Of a stretch of DNA of 64,000 bases, positions 1 to 8,671 are shown in pieces (within the stretch, counting starts at the first letter, position 1; the number at the start of each line of letters is the position of its first letter). Below the pieces are notes generated by a model. The model was not told the DNA's origin. It saw nothing but the letters and a program-made list of their open reading frames with translations, and made no database searches. Source of the stretch: Streptomyces sp. B21-083 (GTDB lineage: Bacteria; Actinomycetota; Actinomycetes; Streptomycetales; Streptomycetaceae); assembly GCF_036898825.1 (NCBI RefSeq), contig NZ_JARUND010000001.1, positions 2,604,001 through 2,668,000 on the forward strand, given 5' to 3'. A program made the translations under genes and the position numbers.

Positions 1-133
1 GCGCGTGGCGGCGGCTTCCGTCGGTGCGGTGGTAGGCGATGAGGAGGGCCGACTCGATCGCCTCGACCAGCAGGTCGAAGGAGATCTCCTTCTCCCGCAC
101 CAAGCCCCGCAGGGCACTCATGTCGATGTCCAC
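1..133 (-). CDS. nusA: Transcription termination/antitermination protein NusA, N-terminal part (runs off the window)
   Basis: NusA binds RNA polymerase and controls pausing, termination and antitermination. Only the first 44 codons are present; the rest lies beyond the left edge. The translation begins (M)DIDMSALRGLVREKEI and continues to LLVEAIESALLIAYHRT, the typical start of actinobacterial NusA. The start is GTG at 131-133, two bases after the rimP stop codon, so the two genes are almost certainly co-transcribed, as rimP-nusA is in most bacteria. Recognition rests on the N-terminal pattern plus this context. Confidence 0.9.
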   Translation of the reverse strand, partial: MDIDMSALRGLVREKEISFDLLVEAIESALLIAYHRTDGSRRHA

Positions 134-135
134 GG

Positions 136-672
136 CTACGCCTCCTCTTCTTCCGTCATGTCCTGCTCATCCTGCTCGTCCTGCTTGTCCTGCTTGTCTT
201 TACGGTTGAACTCGACCTGGACGCGCGCCTTGTCGATGTCGCCGAAGGCGAGCCTGCGGGCGGTGGCCTTCCGGCCCTTCACGCCCGGCACTTCGAGGTC
301 CATGCCCGCGTCGTCCACGGTCAGGATCCTGGCGACCAGTTCTCCGCCCTCGGTGAGCTGAAAGCGCACCAGGCGTCCGACGGCACGTACGTAGTGCCGG
401 TGCTCGGTGAGTTCACGCTCGGCGCCGGGGGTGCCGACCTCCAGGGTGTACTCCCCCACGCCCATCGCGTCGGTCTCGTCGAGCTTCGCCGAGAGCGCCC
501 GGCTCACATCGGCGACCGCGTCCAGATCGGCGCCGTCGTCGGAATCGACGACGACCCGCAGCACTCTCTTGCGCCCGATTGACTCCACTGCGATCTCTTC
601 GAGATCGAGACCCTGCGAGCTGACGAGCGGCTCCAGGAGCTCTCGAAGCCTCTCGCTCTGGGTGGTGCTCAT
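136..672 (-). CDS. rimP: Ribosome maturation factor RimP
   Basis: RimP is a small cytoplasmic factor needed for maturation of the 30S subunit. The 178-residue product has the family N-terminal alpha/beta domain (RVLRVVVDSDDGADLDAVADVSRALSAKLD in two overlapping conserved blocks) and the GVGEYTLEVGTPGAERELTEHRHY block that leads into the C-terminal SH3-like domain. The length is a little above the usual 150-160 because of a charged tail built of repeated KQD/EQD units ending in TEEEEA. ATG at 670-672 is the chosen start. It lies directly upstream of nusA (2-bp gap), the standard operon partner. Confidence 0.95.
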   Translation of the reverse strand: MSTTQSERLRELLEPLVSSQGLDLEEIAVESIGRKRVLRVVVDSDDGADLDAVADVSRALSAKLDETDAMGVGEYTLEVGTPGAERELTEHRHYVRAVGRLVRFQLTEGGELVARILTVDDAGMDLEVPGVKGRKATARRLAFGDIDKARVQVEFNRKDKQDKQDEQDEQDMTEEEEA

Positions 673-897
673 CCGGGTGACTCCTCGGCCGCGTGTGCTG
701 TTGTGGGTAGGTCGCGTGTCAGGTCAAAGGGTATCCGGTCCCAGGGGGTGTTGCCGTCCACCGGGATGCCGCCCGTCACCGGGCTGCGCCGGTGGCGGCT
801 GCCGGGCCGGGGCGCGGGTACGGTGATCACGGGCGTGCTGCCCTTCCGTTGTTTTCCGTGGTCTCCCGTTCGTACGAGCCCTCCGAGGACGTCTGCC

Positions 898-1473
898 GTG
901 CCGTTCCCCCCGCCGTCGCGCACCCCGCTGGGAACCTCTTCGGGTCCGCGCCGAAGGACCCTGCTCGCCTCGGCCGCGGGCGCCGCTCTCCTCGTGGGCT
1001 GCACCGCCGACCCCGACTCGACGGTCACGAGCGCCGGCAGCCCGTCGGTCGCCGAGCGCACGCGCGCGCGTGCCGCCCGCGACAGCACCGGCCTCGTACA
1101 GCAGTACGACACGGCGATCGCCGCGTTCCCGGTGCTGGCGGAGCGGCTGTCGGAGCTGCGGGCGGAGGTCCAACGGCACGCGAAGGCGTTCGGGGGCGGC
1201 GAACCGACCCCCACGCCGACCCACACACCCACACCGACATCGACACCGGCGTCCGCGTCCGCATCCGCATCCGCATCCGCGTCACCTTCGGCTCCCGCGG
1301 CGCCGATCAGCGAGCAGGACGTTCTCGCCGGGCTCGTCGCCGCCGAACGGACCCTCGTGGACCGGCGTACGAAGGCGCTGCTCGACGTGCCGGGCGAGCT
1401 GGCGCGGGTGCTGGCCTCGGTGGCAGCGGCCGGGGCCGCTCATGTGTATCTGCTGACGGAGGGCATGAAGTGA
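898..1473 (+). CDS. Putative lipoprotein with Ser/Thr/Pro-rich linker
   Basis: A 191-residue predicted secreted lipoprotein of unknown function. The GTG start at 898 is chosen because GAGGAC precedes it by 7 bases and because it gives a short leader with an RRR motif, a hydrophobic stretch and a lipobox ending LLVGC (Cys near residue 35). The mature part has an alpha-helical segment (about residues 50-95), then a low-complexity linker of TP and SA repeats (about 102-130), then a second helical segment. The stop overlaps the start of the next gene by 4 bp (GTGA), so the two are translationally coupled. Homologues I recall sit beside rimP in Streptomyces, but no function is known to me. Confidence 0.75.
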   Translation: MPFPPPSRTPLGTSSGPRRRTLLASAAGAALLVGCTADPDSTVTSAGSPSVAERTRARAARDSTGLVQQYDTAIAAFPVLAERLSELRAEVQRHAKAFGGGEPTPTPTHTPTPTSTPASASASASASASPSAPAAPISEQDVLAGLVAAERTLVDRRTKALLDVPGELARVLASVAAAGAAHVYLLTEGMK

Positions 1474-1976
1474 GCGGGGCGAACGCGAAGAAGACGCAGC
1501 AGCCGGAGAAGGACCCCGGCGAGGTGACCGCGCTCCAGGCCGCCCTGGCCGCCGAGCACGCGGCGGTGTACGGGTACGGCGTCGTCGGCGGCCTGATCGG
1601 CGAGGCCCGCCGGAGCGAGGCGCGGGCCGCGTACGACGCCCATCGGGCCCGGCGCGACGAGCTGGCGCGAACGGTGCGAGCCCTGGGGAGCAAGCCGGTG
1701 GTGGCGGCGGCCGGGTACGCCCTGCCGTTCCCCGTGCCGGACTCGGACGCCGCCGTCCGTCTCGCGGCGGAGCTGGAGGAGCGGGTCGCCGGGGTGTACT
1801 CCGACCTGGTCCGGGCAGCCGAGGGCCAGTGGCGCCGGACCGGCGCGGACGCGCTGCGGGAAGCCGCGGTGCGGGCGGTGCGCTGGCGGGGCGGGAGCGT
1901 ACCCTTCCCTGGGCTCGCCGAGCGGGCCGGCTCCGCGTCGGCACCGGCCCCGGCGCCGGTGACACCCACGGCGTAG
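1470..1976 (+). CDS. Ferritin-like domain protein (DUF4439 type)
   Basis: A 168-residue cytoplasmic protein resembling the ferritin-like DUF4439 family. Visible features are the helix TALQAALAAEHAAVYGYGVVGG with the Glu-His pair expected of a ferritin-like helix, followed by AAYDAHRARRDELARTV with another possible metal-ligand position and a long helical remainder. The C-terminus is Ala/Pro-rich. The GTG start at 1470 overlaps the preceding lipoprotein stop, which suggests the pair works together. Metal binding is inferred from family resemblance only; no enzymatic role can be read from the sequence. Confidence 0.7.
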   Translation: MSGANAKKTQQPEKDPGEVTALQAALAAEHAAVYGYGVVGGLIGEARRSEARAAYDAHRARRDELARTVRALGSKPVVAAAGYALPFPVPDSDAAVRLAAELEERVAGVYSDLVRAAEGQWRRTGADALREAAVRAVRWRGGSVPFPGLAERAGSASAPAPAPVTPTA

Positions 1977-2024
1977 CCCGAACCGCATACCGCGTACCGC
2001 GCACCGGAAGGAAACGACTCGCGC

Positions 2025-2965
2025 ATGGCTTTCGAACCGCCGCCCCGTCTGGTGAGGGCGCTCGGCGAGACGGTACCGGACGGTGACGACTGGCTGGCGC
2101 GGCTGCCCGTGACTGCTCAACAGGCCCTGGATCTACGCGTGTTGACCATGGAACGGGTGCAGGTTCCGGGTGGTCGGAGCAGTCTGGTGGTGCTGGTGCG
2201 GCGGGCTGACGACGCGCCCGCCGTCCTGAAACTCGCACCACGCCGGGCCCGGCCGGAGAGTGAGCGGGCGGCGCTGGCGCACTGGGGCGGGGCGGGCGCG
2301 GTGCAGTTGCTGGAGCCGTCCGCCGACGCCATTGGCCCCGCCGGCTCCGCTGGCTCCACCGGCGAGGGTGTGCTGTTGCTGGAGCGGCTGCATCCGGATG
2401 TGTCGGTGCGGTCGCTGCCCGAGGCGAAGGCCTTGCTGGAGGCGGCGGGGACGCTGCGGCGGCTGTGGGTCGAGCCGCCCCCGGGTCGGACGCGGTGTTC
2501 GAGACGGTGGCCACGCGCACCGGTCGGCAGGCCGAGGCGATGGCGGCGAGCGCCGGCGCGGACGCGCAGGTAGCGCCGCTGGTCGAGGTGGCGCTCGCCG
2601 CACGTACGGAGTTGCTGGTCGCGCCGCCGGAGGCGCGGTTGCTGCACGGGACGTTCCGGCAGAGCAAGGTGCTGGCCGCGGAGCGGGCGCCATGGCTGGC
2701 GGTGGGGCCGGATCCGGTGGTCGGTGAGTGCGCGTTCGATTTGGCGCGGCTGGTCCGGGACCGGGTGGAGGATCTGATCGCGTCGCCGTCGGGGGCGGCG
2801 ATCACTCGGCGTCGGGTGAAGCGGCTTGCCGAGTCGCTCGATGTGGATCAGGAGCGGTTGCGGGGGTGGACGCTGTTCCGGGCGGTGGAGTCGGGGGTTC
2901 GGGCGCGTCGTGTGGGGCGTGTGCAGGATGCGGAGTTGCTGTTGGAGTTCGCCGGGTGGCTCTGA
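2025..2965 (+). pseudogene. APH-family (aminoglycoside phosphotransferase-like) protein, disrupted by one frameshift
   Basis: The first half (ATG 2025 to about 2478) reads in one frame and contains the APH-like N-lobe with SLVVLVRR and AVLKLAP. The second half (about 2479-2965) reads in another frame, ending GVRARRVGRVQDAELLLEFAGWL at a normal stop. The switch lies at a run of five C's at 2478-2482. Adding one C restores a continuous reading ...LWVEPPPGSDAVFETV.... The C-lobe has VGECAFDLARLV, typical of the streptomycin 6-kinase-like branch, but the catalytic loop reads HGTFRQSK instead of HGDxxxxN, so the catalytic Asp and metal-binding Asn are both missing. It may be a pseudokinase, and the frameshift may be a sequencing indel. 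Confidence 0.75.
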
Positions 2966-2987
2966 GGCCGCCGGGTGGCTCCAGGCC

Positions 2988-3055
2988 GGTGGGGGCTTGT
3001 CGCGCCCACTCGGCGGAGCCACACGTGTCACAGCCCGGCACCCCTGGGTGTGCCA
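2988..3055 (+). repeat. Dispersed intergenic repeat, family A, degenerate copy
   Basis: The block GTGGGGGCTTGTCGCGCCCA, then CGGCGGAGCC and CACAGCCCGGCACCCCTGGG, closely matches 11842-11914 in the same orientation, where the hairpin half is intact. It begins just after the APH-like gene and overlaps what should be the 3' end of the decayed gene on the other strand. Similar elements are common between Streptomyces genes. Confidence 0.6.
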
Positions 3056-3613
3056 GCCGCGCCTGAGCTCCAGGGCCAGGACCGGCCAGTCGGACGCCGC
3101 TCTGCGGGCTCGTTTCACGGTGCGGGCCGGCAGGGGGGTGCCGTCGAGGATCGGGGAGCCCCACTCGTCCACGGCGCCGCGTTCCGGGAGTAGTCCGGCG
3201 CACACGCCGTGGTTCTGGCAGGCCGGCCGTTCGGTAACCGGTCGCGTGGGCGTCGAGTTCGGTGGCGGAGGTGGTCAGGGCCGAGCGGATGAGGCGGACC
3301 GTGCCGTCGGGGTGGTGGCAGGCGCCGCGGCCCTCGACCACCGGCCCAGCGGGCCACGTCCGCGCGGACCGAGTCCCTTCCACGAAAAGCGAACCTGGCG
3401 GCCGGGCGTCGTCACGACCGTTCCGTCTCTCGCCACGAGCCTCGCCGGGAGGCCGAGGCCCCTCAGCCAGCGTTCCACGCCCACGCCTTTGACCAGGGCC
3501 GCCGTGGCCGGGGCGTTGGCGTCGGCGCAGTCGGCCGCCGCCACGGCCGCCGGACGCCGCATCCCTCTGCGCACCGCCGCGGCGGCTCGCCGCTCCCGCT
3601 CCCTGACCGTCAT
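3056..3613 (-). pseudogene. Decayed gene with NuoF-like C-terminal and 3Fe-4S ferredoxin-like remnants
   Basis: No single frame is intact. From ATG 3613 (good GGAGGG ribosome site) one frame gives MTVRERERR... to GRQVRFSWKG (about 3376). The next frame then carries GPVVEGRGACHHPDGTVRLI (3347 to about 3234), which resembles the end of NuoF-like flavoprotein domains. The original frame then resumes with ACQNHGVCAGLLPE and DEWGSPILDGTPLPARTVKR (3223-3056), resembling a fused 3Fe-4S ferredoxin with its CxxxGxC motif. A later expected Cys is Trp (ASDWPVLAL). No stop follows; the frame runs into the family A repeat. The two shifts compensate each other, so sequencing error is possible, but the lost stop and Cys favour real decay. 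Family assignment is from memory of motifs. Confidence 0.45.
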
Positions 3614-3626
3614 GGCCGTTTCCCTC

Positions 3627-3657
3627 CGTAGGACGTGACTCTGTGTCACGCCCTACG
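3627..3657. promoter_or_regulatory. 31-bp dyad just upstream of the decayed gene
   Basis: CGTAGGaCGTGAC, a 5-base centre, then GTCACGcCCTACG: a 13-bp inverted repeat with one mismatch. It ends immediately upstream of the GGAGGG ribosome site of the gene starting at 3613 on the minus strand, the usual place for a repressor operator. A short transcribed hairpin is the alternative. Confidence 0.45.
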
Positions 3658-3707
3658 TTCGGGGACCGGCCTGAGATCTGAGAGGCGGCTCTACATCATG
3701 GCCGCCG

Positions 3708-5414
3708 TCAGGCGGTGGCGGTCAGGCGGGCGATCGCTTCCTCGACCGTCAGTTCCTCGCGCTCGCCCGTCCGGCGGTCCTTCAGTTCCAGGACGCCCTC
3801 GGCCGAACGGCGACCCGCCACCAGGATCTTCGGTACGCCGATCAGCTCGGCGTCCGTGAACTTGACGCCCGGGGAGACGCCGGCACGGTCGTCGACCAGG
3901 ACGCGGGCGCCGGCCGCGGCCAGCTTGTCGGAGACGTCGAGGGCCAGTTCGGTCTGGAGGGCCTTGCCGGCGGCGACGACGTGGACGTCGGCCGGGGCGA
4001 TCTCCTTGGGCCAGCACAGGCCCTGCTCGTCGGCGTGCTGCTCGGCGAGGGCCGCGACCGCGCGGGAGACACCGATGCCGTACGAGCCCATGGTCACGCG
4101 GACCGGCTTGCCCTGCTGGCCGAGGACGTCGAGGCTGAGGGCGTCGGCGTACTTGCGGCCGAGCTGGAAGATGTGGCCGATCTCGATGGCACGGTCCAGC
4201 TTGAGGCCGGTGCCGCAGGCAGGGCAGGGGTCGCCTTCCTGGACGACCACGGAGTCGATGTACTCGTCGACCTCGAAGTCCCGGCCGGCGACGACGTTCT
4301 TCGCGTGCAGGGCGTCCTTGTTGGCGCCGGTGATCCAGGCGGTGCCGGGGGCGATGCGCGGGTCCGCGAAGTAGCGGACCTTCTCCAGGCCCTGCGGGCC
4401 CACGTAGCCGCGTACGAGGTCGTCGCGGCCCGTGAAGTCCTCGGCGGTGACGAGTTCGACGGCGGCGGGCGCGAAGTGCGCCTCGACCTTGCCCAGGTCG
4501 ACCTCACGGTCACCGGGGACACCGATCGCGACGATCTCGCCGTCCACCTTGACCAGGAGGTTCTTGAGGGTGGCCGACGCCGCCACGTTCAGGTAGGCGG
4601 CGAGCGTCTCGATGGTCGGGGTCTCGGGGGTGGGGATCTCCTCCAGGGCGGGGACGGCCGACCCGTCCACCGGCTGGAGCGCGTACGTGATCGCCTCGGT
4701 GTTGGCGGCGTAGTCGCAGTTGGGGCAGTCGGCGAAGGTGTCCTCGCCGGCGGCTGCCGGGGCGAGGAACTCCTCGGACTTGGAGCCGCCCATGGCGCCC
4801 GCGGTGGCGGCGCAGATGCGGTAGTCGAGGCCGAGACGCGCGAAGATCTTCTGGTACGCCTCGCGGTGCAGGGCGTACGACTTGGCGAGGCCCTCGTCCT
4901 CGGTGTCGAAGGAGTAGGAGTCCTTCATCAGGAACTCGCGGCCCCGCAGGATGCCGGCACGCGGGCGGGCCTCGTCGCGGTACTTGTTCTGGATCTGGTA
5001 GAGGATCACGGGCAGGTCCTTGTAGGACGTGCACTGGTCCTTGACCAGGAGGGTGAAGATCTCCTCGTGGGTCGGACCGAGGAGATAGTCGCCGCCCTTG
5101 CGGTCGTTGAGGCGGAACAGCTCGGGGCCGTACTCGTCCCAGCGGCCGGTCGCCTCGTACGGCTCCCTCGGCAGCAGGGCGGGGAGCGTGACCTCCTGGG
5201 CGCCGATGGCGTCCATCTCCTCGCGGACGACCCGCTCCACGTTGGCCAGGACCTTCTTGCCGAGCGGCAGCCAGGACCACAGACCGGCGGCGGTCCGGCG
5301 CACATAACCGGCCCTGACCAGCAGCTTGTGGCTGAGCACCTCGGCGTCGGCCGGGTCGTCACGCAGTGTCTTGAACATCAAACGGGACATGCGCTGGACC
5401 TGGGCCTGGGCCAT
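3708..5414 (-). CDS. proS: Prolyl-tRNA synthetase (bacterial type with editing domain)
   Basis: Charges tRNA-Pro with proline in the cytosol. The 568-residue protein has the class II signatures in order: [17 protein letters not shown] near residue 40, motif 2 as [21 protein letters not shown] near 145-165, a long inserted editing (INS) domain around 220-400 containing [10 protein letters not shown], and motif 3 [17 protein letters not shown] near 440-455, followed by the anticodon-binding domain. Length fits bacterial ProS (about 570). ATG at 5414 opens the conserved [21 protein letters not shown]. It appears monocistronic, with a GNAT gene 95 bp upstream on the same strand. Confidence 0.97.
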   Translation of the reverse strand: MAQAQVQRMSRLMFKTLRDDPADAEVLSHKLLVRAGYVRRTAAGLWSWLPLGKKVLANVERVVREEMDAIGAQEVTLPALLPREPYEATGRWDEYGPELFRLNDRKGGDYLLGPTHEEIFTLLVKDQCTSYKDLPVILYQIQNKYRDEARPRAGILRGREFLMKDSYSFDTEDEGLAKSYALHREAYQKIFARLGLDYRICAATAGAMGGSKSEEFLAPAAAGEDTFADCPNCDYAANTEAITYALQPVDGSAVPALEEIPTPETPTIETLAAYLNVAASATLKNLLVKVDGEIVAIGVPGDREVDLGKVEAHFAPAAVELVTAEDFTGRDDLVRGYVGPQGLEKVRYFADPRIAPGTAWITGANKDALHAKNVVAGRDFEVDEYIDSVVVQEGDPCPACGTGLKLDRAIEIGHIFQLGRKYADALSLDVLGQQGKPVRVTMGSYGIGVSRAVAALAEQHADEQGLCWPKEIAPADVHVVAAGKALQTELALDVSDKLAAAGARVLVDDRAGVSPGVKFTDAELIGVPKILVAGRRSAEGVLELKDRRTGEREELTVEEAIARLTATA

Positions 5415-5509
5415 GATTCTCGACTCCTGCTGCGTAAGGGTGATGGCAGGAGGTTAGCCGGGGGGTGCGGGGCGGTGGAAATCGGTTCGCCCGTGGGGGC
5501 TCACAGGCC

Positions 5510-6085
5510 CTAGCGTCGGCGCAGCGGCAGTGGGGCGCCCATCACGGCGTACGGCTTCGGGGCGCTGGGGAAGAGGACCTGGCGGGCCAGGTCCTCGTAG
5601 CCGAGGGAGTGGTAGAGGCCGCGGGCCGGACTGTCGGTGTCGATCGCGGAGAGGATCGAGCGGGGTTCGGCGGCGCCGTCGGTGATGGCGGTGATGAGGG
5701 CGCGGCCGACGCCGATGTTCTGGAACGTCGGGTGGACGTGCAGTTCGGTGATCACGAAGGAGTCGTCGAGCCAGGCGTCGTGGCCCTGCCTGCGCAGATA
5801 CGGCTCGACGACGGTCGACCACCAGTGCGTACGGTCGTTCGGCATGCCGTACACGAACCCGGCGAGCCGTCCCTCGGGGGTGGTCGCGCCGAGCGCCCGG
5901 GCGCCGGGGTAGCTCAGATGCCGCAGGACGATCTGCCTGCGTACGGCGACCTCGTCGGCGCCGAGACCGAACGCCACGGCCTGGACGGCGAGCGCCTCGT
6001 CGACCCGGGCAGCGAGGTCGAGGGCGCCGACGACCACGTCGTGGGGGCGGGGGTGACGGTGGCCCTGACCGGGAAAGCGCGGCAT
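5510..6085 (-). CDS. GNAT-family N-acetyltransferase
   Basis: A 191-residue acetyltransferase of the acetyl-CoA-dependent GNAT fold; the substrate cannot be read from the sequence. The diagnostic region is FVITELHVHPTFQNIGVGRALI, which holds beta-4 and the acetyl-CoA pyrophosphate loop (QNIGVGRA), followed by ARGLYHSLGYEDL, the usual end of the domain. ATG at 6085 is the start. It lies between proS and a second acetyltransferase on the same strand; the 110-bp gap to the latter leaves co-transcription open. Confidence 0.85.
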   Translation of the reverse strand: MPRFPGQGHRHPRPHDVVVGALDLAARVDEALAVQAVAFGLGADEVAVRRQIVLRHLSYPGARALGATTPEGRLAGFVYGMPNDRTHWWSTVVEPYLRRQGHDAWLDDSFVITELHVHPTFQNIGVGRALITAITDGAAEPRSILSAIDTDSPARGLYHSLGYEDLARQVLFPSAPKPYAVMGAPLPLRRR

Positions 6086-6195
6086 GTCGGGAGACTACAG
6101 GGGGTGCGGGGGCCGCTCGGCGGGAGCGTGGCGGATGTGGCCGAGCCTCGTCCCCCGGGATCGCCCGGACGACGGCGGTCGTTTCGGAACAGGAC

Positions 6196-7050
6196 TCAGA
6201 ACAGGACGCTCATGAAAGCGCCGACCTCCTGGAAGCCCACCCGCAGATAGGTCCGGCGGGCGGGGGTGTTGAAGTCGTTCACGTACAGGCTGACCACCGG
6301 GGCCACGTCCGCGAGGGCGTAGCGCAGTACGGCGGCCATGCCGGGGGCCGCGAGGCCCAGGCCCCGGTATTCGGGGGCCACCCACACGCCCTGGATCTGA
6401 CAGGCCTGGGAGGTCGCGGCGCCGATCTCGGCCTTGAAGGCGACCTTGCCGTGCTCGTCGAGGCGGGCGAAGGAGCGGCCGGAGCCGACCAGTTCGGCGA
6501 CCCTGGCCTGGTAGAGGAGGCCGCCGTCGCCCGCGAGTGGCGAGATTCCGACCTCTTCGGTGAACATCGCCACGCACGCCGGCATGATCGTTTCCATCTC
6601 GTCCTTGCGGATGCGGCGGACGTACGGGTCCGGGGCGACGAGGGAGGGGTCGGGAAGCCGGTCGGTGACCATGAGGGGCTGGTGGCGGCGGACCTCACGG
6701 GCGGGGCCCCAGCTCGGTTCGAGCAGCCGCCACAGCTGTGTGGTGGCCTCGGCGGGGCCGACGATGGAGGAGCAGCGGCGGCCCGCTCGCCTGGCCCGGT
6801 CGGCGAAGGCGCGCACGGCGCGGGGGGTGGCGCAGATCGGGACGAGGTTGGCGCCCGCGTAGCAGAGGCTGGTGAGCATGCCGTCCTCGTACCAGCCCCA
6901 CATCTCGCCGCCGAGGCGCCAGGGGTCGAGGCCGGCCACCTGGACCCGGGACGTCACGAAGGCGTTGTGGACCGGCTCGCGGCCGAGGACGGCGAGCGCG
7001 GCGTCCAGGTCGCCCGGGTCGAGGACCCGGGAGGTGGTCTGCGTCAACAC
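6196..7050 (-). CDS. GNAT N-acetyltransferase with N-terminal DUF4081 domain
   Basis: A 284-residue protein. The N-terminal half (residues about 1-140: LDAALAVLGREPVHNAFVTSR, GGEMWGWYEDGMLTSLCYAG) matches the DUF4081 domain that precedes some actinobacterial GNATs. The C-terminal half has the GNAT acetyl-CoA loop in IQGVWVAPEYRGLGLAAPGM and ends NDFNTPARRTYLRVGFQEVG. The start ATG is at 7050. The combination is common near ispG-rseP-dxr in Streptomyces as I recall it. Substrate unknown; cytoplasmic. Confidence 0.85.
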   Translation of the reverse strand: MLTQTTSRVLDPGDLDAALAVLGREPVHNAFVTSRVQVAGLDPWRLGGEMWGWYEDGMLTSLCYAGANLVPICATPRAVRAFADRARRAGRRCSSIVGPAEATTQLWRLLEPSWGPAREVRRHQPLMVTDRLPDPSLVAPDPYVRRIRKDEMETIMPACVAMFTEEVGISPLAGDGGLLYQARVAELVGSGRSFARLDEHGKVAFKAEIGAATSQACQIQGVWVAPEYRGLGLAAPGMAAVLRYALADVAPVVSLYVNDFNTPARRTYLRVGFQEVGAFMSVLF

Positions 7051-7170
7051 GTGCGGGCCTCACCATGCGGTCTGCTGATTCTCCGCACTGTACCTGCGGA
7101 AGCTGAGCGGCGTCGCCCTGTGGTGGGTGCCGCTTGCTTGACAGTGGACGTGGGCTTGGCTTGCCGTTGC

Positions 7171-7318
7171 TGGGGGCTGCCGCCCCCAGACCCCCGCTTC
7201 GGCCCTGAAGGGGCCTCGTCCTCAAACGCCGGACGGGCTGGACGGTGCCGGCCGTTGAGGAGCGGGGGTTCGGGGGCGGAGCCCCCGAGGATGGGACGGG
7301 TAGGGGCGGCGGGGGCGA
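7171..7318. repeat. Dispersed intergenic repeat, family B (head-to-head form)
   Basis: The left half (7171-7232) is the reverse complement of a block seen at 35559-35620 (TTCAGGGCC, then GTTTGAGGAC and CCGTCCGG elements). The right half, ending GATGGGACGGGTAGGGGCGG and CGGGGGCGA, is in direct orientation relative to that copy. Local inverted repeats such as GGGGGCGGAGCCCCC can form hairpins and may terminate ispG, whose stop lies at 7322. Confidence 0.75.
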
Positions 7319-7321
7319 AGA

Positions 7322-8479
7322 TCAGCCCGCGACGGAGACCGATGGCTCGCCGGAAGCGATGCCGTCCCGCTCCATCTGTTCGGCGATCTTCAGCGCCTCC
7401 TCGATCAGGGTCTCGACGATCTTCGACTCGGGGACCGTCTTGATGACCTCGCCCTTCACGAAGATCTGGCCCTTGCCGTTGCCGGAGGCGACGCCGAGGT
7501 CGGCTTCGCGGGCCTCGCCGGGGCCGTTCACCACGCAGCCCATGACCGCGACGCGCAGCGGGACCTCCATGCCCTCCAAGCCGGCGGTGACCTCTTCGGC
7601 CAGCTTGTAGACGTCGACCTGGGCGCGCCCGCACGAGGGGCACGAGACGATCTCCAGGCCGCGCTGGCGGAGGTTGAGGGACTCCAGGATCTGGTTGCCG
7701 ACCTTGATCTCCTCGACCGGCGGCGCCGACAGGGAGACGCGGATCGTGTCGCCGATGCCCTCGCTGAGCAGCGCGCCGAAGGCGACGGCCGACTTGATGG
7801 TGCCCTGGAACGCCGGGCCCGCCTCGGTCACGCCGAGGTGGAGGGGGTAGTCGCAGGCGGCGGCGAGCTGACGGTAGGCGTTGACCATGATCACCGGGTC
7901 GTTGTGCTTGACGGAGATCTTGATGTCCCGGAAGTCGTGCTCCTCGAAGAGCGACGCCTCCCACAGCGCCGACTCGACGAGCGCCTCGGGGGTGGCCCTG
8001 CCGTACTTCTGGAGGAGCCGGCGGTCCAGCGAACCGGCGTTGACGCCGATACGGATCGGCGTGCCGTGGTCCTTGGCGGCGCGCGCGATCTCCTTGACCT
8101 GGTCGTCGAACTGCTTGATGTTGCCGGGGTTCACCCGGACCGCCGCGCAGCCGGCCTCGATCGCGGCGAACACGTACTTCGGCTGGAAGTGGATGTCGGC
8201 GATCACCGGGATCTGCGACTTGCGCGCGATGGTCGCCAGCGCGTCCGCGTCGTCCTGCGTGGGGCACGCCACCCGCACGATCTGGCAGCCGGACGCCGTC
8301 AGTTCGGCGATCTGCTGGAGCGTGGCCCCGATGTCCGACGTACGCGTGGTCGTCATCGACTGCACCGACACCGGCGCGTCCCCGCCCACGGCCACCGAAC
8401 CGACCTGGATCTGCCGGCTCTTGCGGCGTTCGGCGAGCTTGGTCGGAACGGTCGGCATGCCGAGAGAAATCGCAGTCAT
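7322..8479 (-). CDS. ispG: 4-hydroxy-3-methylbut-2-enyl-diphosphate synthase (flavodoxin-type), MEP pathway
   Basis: Converts methylerythritol cyclodiphosphate to HMBPP, the penultimate step of the MEP isoprenoid pathway, using a 4Fe-4S cluster. The 385-residue protein shows the TIM-barrel start ([20 protein letters not shown]), then VIADIHFQP and RVNPGNI, and the cluster ligands C280, C283 (SCPSCGR) and C315 with E322 (CVVNGPGE). ATG at 8479 is chosen because it begins the conserved [20 protein letters not shown]; upstream codons in frame look non-coding. It lies downstream of rseP and dxr, but a strong hairpin separates it from rseP, so it probably has its own promoter at 8480-8600. Confidence 0.96.
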   Translation of the reverse strand: MTAISLGMPTVPTKLAERRKSRQIQVGSVAVGGDAPVSVQSMTTTRTSDIGATLQQIAELTASGCQIVRVACPTQDDADALATIARKSQIPVIADIHFQPKYVFAAIEAGCAAVRVNPGNIKQFDDQVKEIARAAKDHGTPIRIGVNAGSLDRRLLQKYGRATPEALVESALWEASLFEEHDFRDIKISVKHNDPVIMVNAYRQLAAACDYPLHLGVTEAGPAFQGTIKSAVAFGALLSEGIGDTIRVSLSAPPVEEIKVGNQILESLNLRQRGLEIVSCPSCGRAQVDVYKLAEEVTAGLEGMEVPLRVAVMGCVVNGPGEAREADLGVASGNGKGQIFVKGEVIKTVPESKIVETLIEEALKIAEQMERDGIASGEPSVSVAG

Positions 8480-8602
8480 CTGCTGTGCAACCCCAAGTTG
8501 TGGTTCAAGGTCCGGTCCCGGGAACAGCGGGCTCCAGGCTTCGAGATTACGGCACCCGCCCAGGCCTGAGCACATCCCAGCCGTAAACCCACTCATTGGA
8601 GA

Positions 8603-8643
8603 ACGGCCGGGCACGGTGGGGTTCTCCCACTGTGCCCGGCCGT
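8603..8643 (-). terminator. Strong hairpin terminator downstream of rseP
   Basis: ACGGCCGGGCAC followed by GGTGGG, loop GTTCT, then CCCACT and GTGCCCGGCCGT give an 18-bp stem with one G-U pair. It sits between the rseP stop (8672) and the ispG start (8479). No long T tract follows, as is normal in Streptomyces. Confidence 0.75.
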
Positions 8644-8671
8644 CACGAACGCCTTCGCGAACACCGGATGG

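Noticed and set aside
1201..1300. TP/SA-coding microsatellite as a phase-variable tract.
   Set aside because: The repeats are imperfect and mostly multiples of three, as expected of a flexible lipoprotein linker.
3981..5513. A 510-codon plus-strand open frame across proS.
   Set aside because: Antisense shadow; proS motifs are unambiguous on the other strand.
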